From contig JAEYEN010000101.1 in NCBI GenBank assembly GCA_023403375.1, forward strand, positions 1 to 5,921: DNA of 5,921 nt. The letters run 5' to 3'. The notes beneath the pieces are model-generated. The model ran no database searches, had not been told where the DNA came from, and saw nothing but the letters and a program-made list of their open reading frames with translations. This document shows, in pieces, positions 5,610 to 5,921 of the stretch; positions within the stretch are counted from its first letter, which is position 1, and the number at the start of each line of letters is the position of its first letter. Source of the stretch: Bacillota bacterium. Its GTDB lineage: Bacteria > Bacillota > Clostridia > Christensenellales > Borkfalkiaceae. The translations under genes were made by a program, and so were the position numbers.

Positions 5610-5643
5610 TTTTAATTTTTTTAAACTTTTTTGATATTTTTAA

Positions 5644-5672
5644 TTGGCTTTTTTGCGAGGCTTTATTAGAAT
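5644..5672 (+). promoter_or_regulatory. Probable pnuC promoter
   Basis: TTGGCT (5644-5649), a 17-base spacer and TAGAAT (5667-5672) match four and five of six consensus positions. Transcription would start near 5679 and give a leader of about 117 nt. It is weaker than the two minus-strand promoters but is the best candidate in the gap. Confidence 0.45.
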
Positions 5673-5677
5673 TTAGA

Positions 5678-5697
5678 AAACTGTTCAGTTTATAAAC
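5678..5697. promoter_or_regulatory. Overlapping palindromes at the predicted pnuC transcription start
   Basis: AAACTG-TT-CAGTTT (5678-5691) is an inverted repeat with 6-bp arms. It overlaps the perfect palindrome GTTTATAAAC (5688-5697). Their place at the predicted +1 suits a repressor operator. No regulator can be named from the sequence. Confidence 0.4.
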
Positions 5698-5709
5698 AAA
5701 AAATAATTT

Positions 5710-5785
5710 ACTGCCACCGGGTAGTCAAAAGCATTTGCGTTCACGTCGTTAGGTCTGAGAAGACGTGTTTGCAGGTACTTTTTTT
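5710..5785 (+). promoter_or_regulatory. Structured pnuC leader with terminator-like hairpin
   Basis: A first hairpin pairs ACTGCC (5710-5715) with GGTAGT (5720-5725), including one G-U. A second, longer hairpin is centred on CACGTC (5742-5747) with GACGTG (5762-5767). It can be extended outward past a UU/UU internal loop to about 5730 and 5779. Seven T (5779-5785) follow, then a weak AGG ribosome site (5786-5788) seven bases before the ATG. This layout suggests attenuation or ribosome-site control of pnuC. No known riboswitch consensus was recognised; NAD+-II (pnuC motif) is the class to test first. Confidence 0.45.
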
Positions 5786-5795
5786 AGGTTTTAAG

Positions 5796-5921
5796 ATGAA
5801 AAAATTAAAAAAGTTGTTATTCTACTTCTCCAAAACGGAAATATTTTTGTTTTTATTTTCGGTTATCGCCGTCGTTACCGCATTTTGCGTTTTCGACAGG
5901 CAAAACTACGTTGCGTTTATC
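5796..5921 (+). CDS. pnuC: PnuC-like nicotinamide riboside/NMN transporter (partial, N-terminus only)
   Basis: Only the first 42 residues are visible before the right edge. They begin MKKLKKLLFYFSKTEIFLFL, continue with a hydrophobic segment (about 15-31), and then CVFDRQNYVAFI. The YFSKxEI, membrane helix and FDRxNYxxxI pattern matches the start of Firmicute PnuC proteins, which import nicotinamide riboside or related vitamins for NAD synthesis by facilitated diffusion. The identification rests on recalled similarity of a short stretch. A close relative such as PnuT (thiamine) or PnuX (riboflavin) is possible. The ribosome site is weak (AGG, seven bases upstream). It is divergent from the met operon and separated from metN by about 700 bases of regulatory sequence. 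Confidence 0.7.
   Translation, partial: MKKLKKLLFYFSKTEIFLFLFSVIAVVTAFCVFDRQNYVAFI

Noticed and set aside
5751..5767. TPP riboswitch suggested by CTGAGA in the pnuC leader
   Set aside because: The second half of the TPP consensus (ACCTGAT, then GGATAATGCCAGCGTAGGGA-like) is missing. CTGAGA here is just part of a hairpin loop.

Overview
The window most resembles a Gram-positive, low-to-moderate-GC Firmicute, probably an uncultured clostridial lineage. The signs are strong AAGGAG-type ribosome binding sites, two perfect TTGACA-17-TATAAT promoters, a lipoprotein-type solute-binding protein, Rho-independent terminators, and AT-rich spacers around moderately GC-rich genes. This assignment is an inference from style, not from a marker gene.

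Layout. Five genes read leftward (minus strand) and one partial gene reads rightward at the right edge. On the left, an XRE-cupin regulator (1614-2150) is followed by a PotA-type polyamine transporter ATPase (1-1498, running off the left edge). The potBCD partners would be expected beyond the edge. The regulator has a perfect promoter and an inverted-repeat operator candidate just downstream of the predicted start of transcription. In the middle is a methionine ABC importer operon, metN-metI-metQ (5096 down to 2438), closed by a strong terminator (2341-2386). On the right, the partial plus-strand gene (5796 onward) looks like pnuC, a nicotinamide riboside/NMN-type vitamin transporter, divergent from the met operon.

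The most unusual item is the binding protein MetQ. Its two halves are in swapped order: the lipoprotein signal is followed by the part that is normally C-terminal (PNDxSN, Arg and INGNYA motifs). A short Pro/Ala/Asp linker then leads into the part that is normally N-terminal (ASPTPHAEIL, DANYFQH and SVGAIHxEP motifs). This is a natural circular permutation of an NlpA-family lipoprotein, inside an otherwise orthodox met operon.

The second item is the roughly 460-nt met operon leader. It starts at a perfect promoter and contains an intrinsic terminator well ahead of metN. Before the terminator lies a structured segment that also carries a 31-codon reading frame with a good ribosome binding site and several Met codons. 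One strand of a hairpin inside that frame can pair with the terminator's 5' arm. This fits either methionine-codon attenuation or an undescribed riboswitch; no S-box or T-box consensus was found. The pnuC leader also has a terminator-like hairpin directly before the gene.

Together the genes handle uptake of small nutrients (polyamines, methionine, a pyridine nucleotide precursor), each apparently under its own local control.
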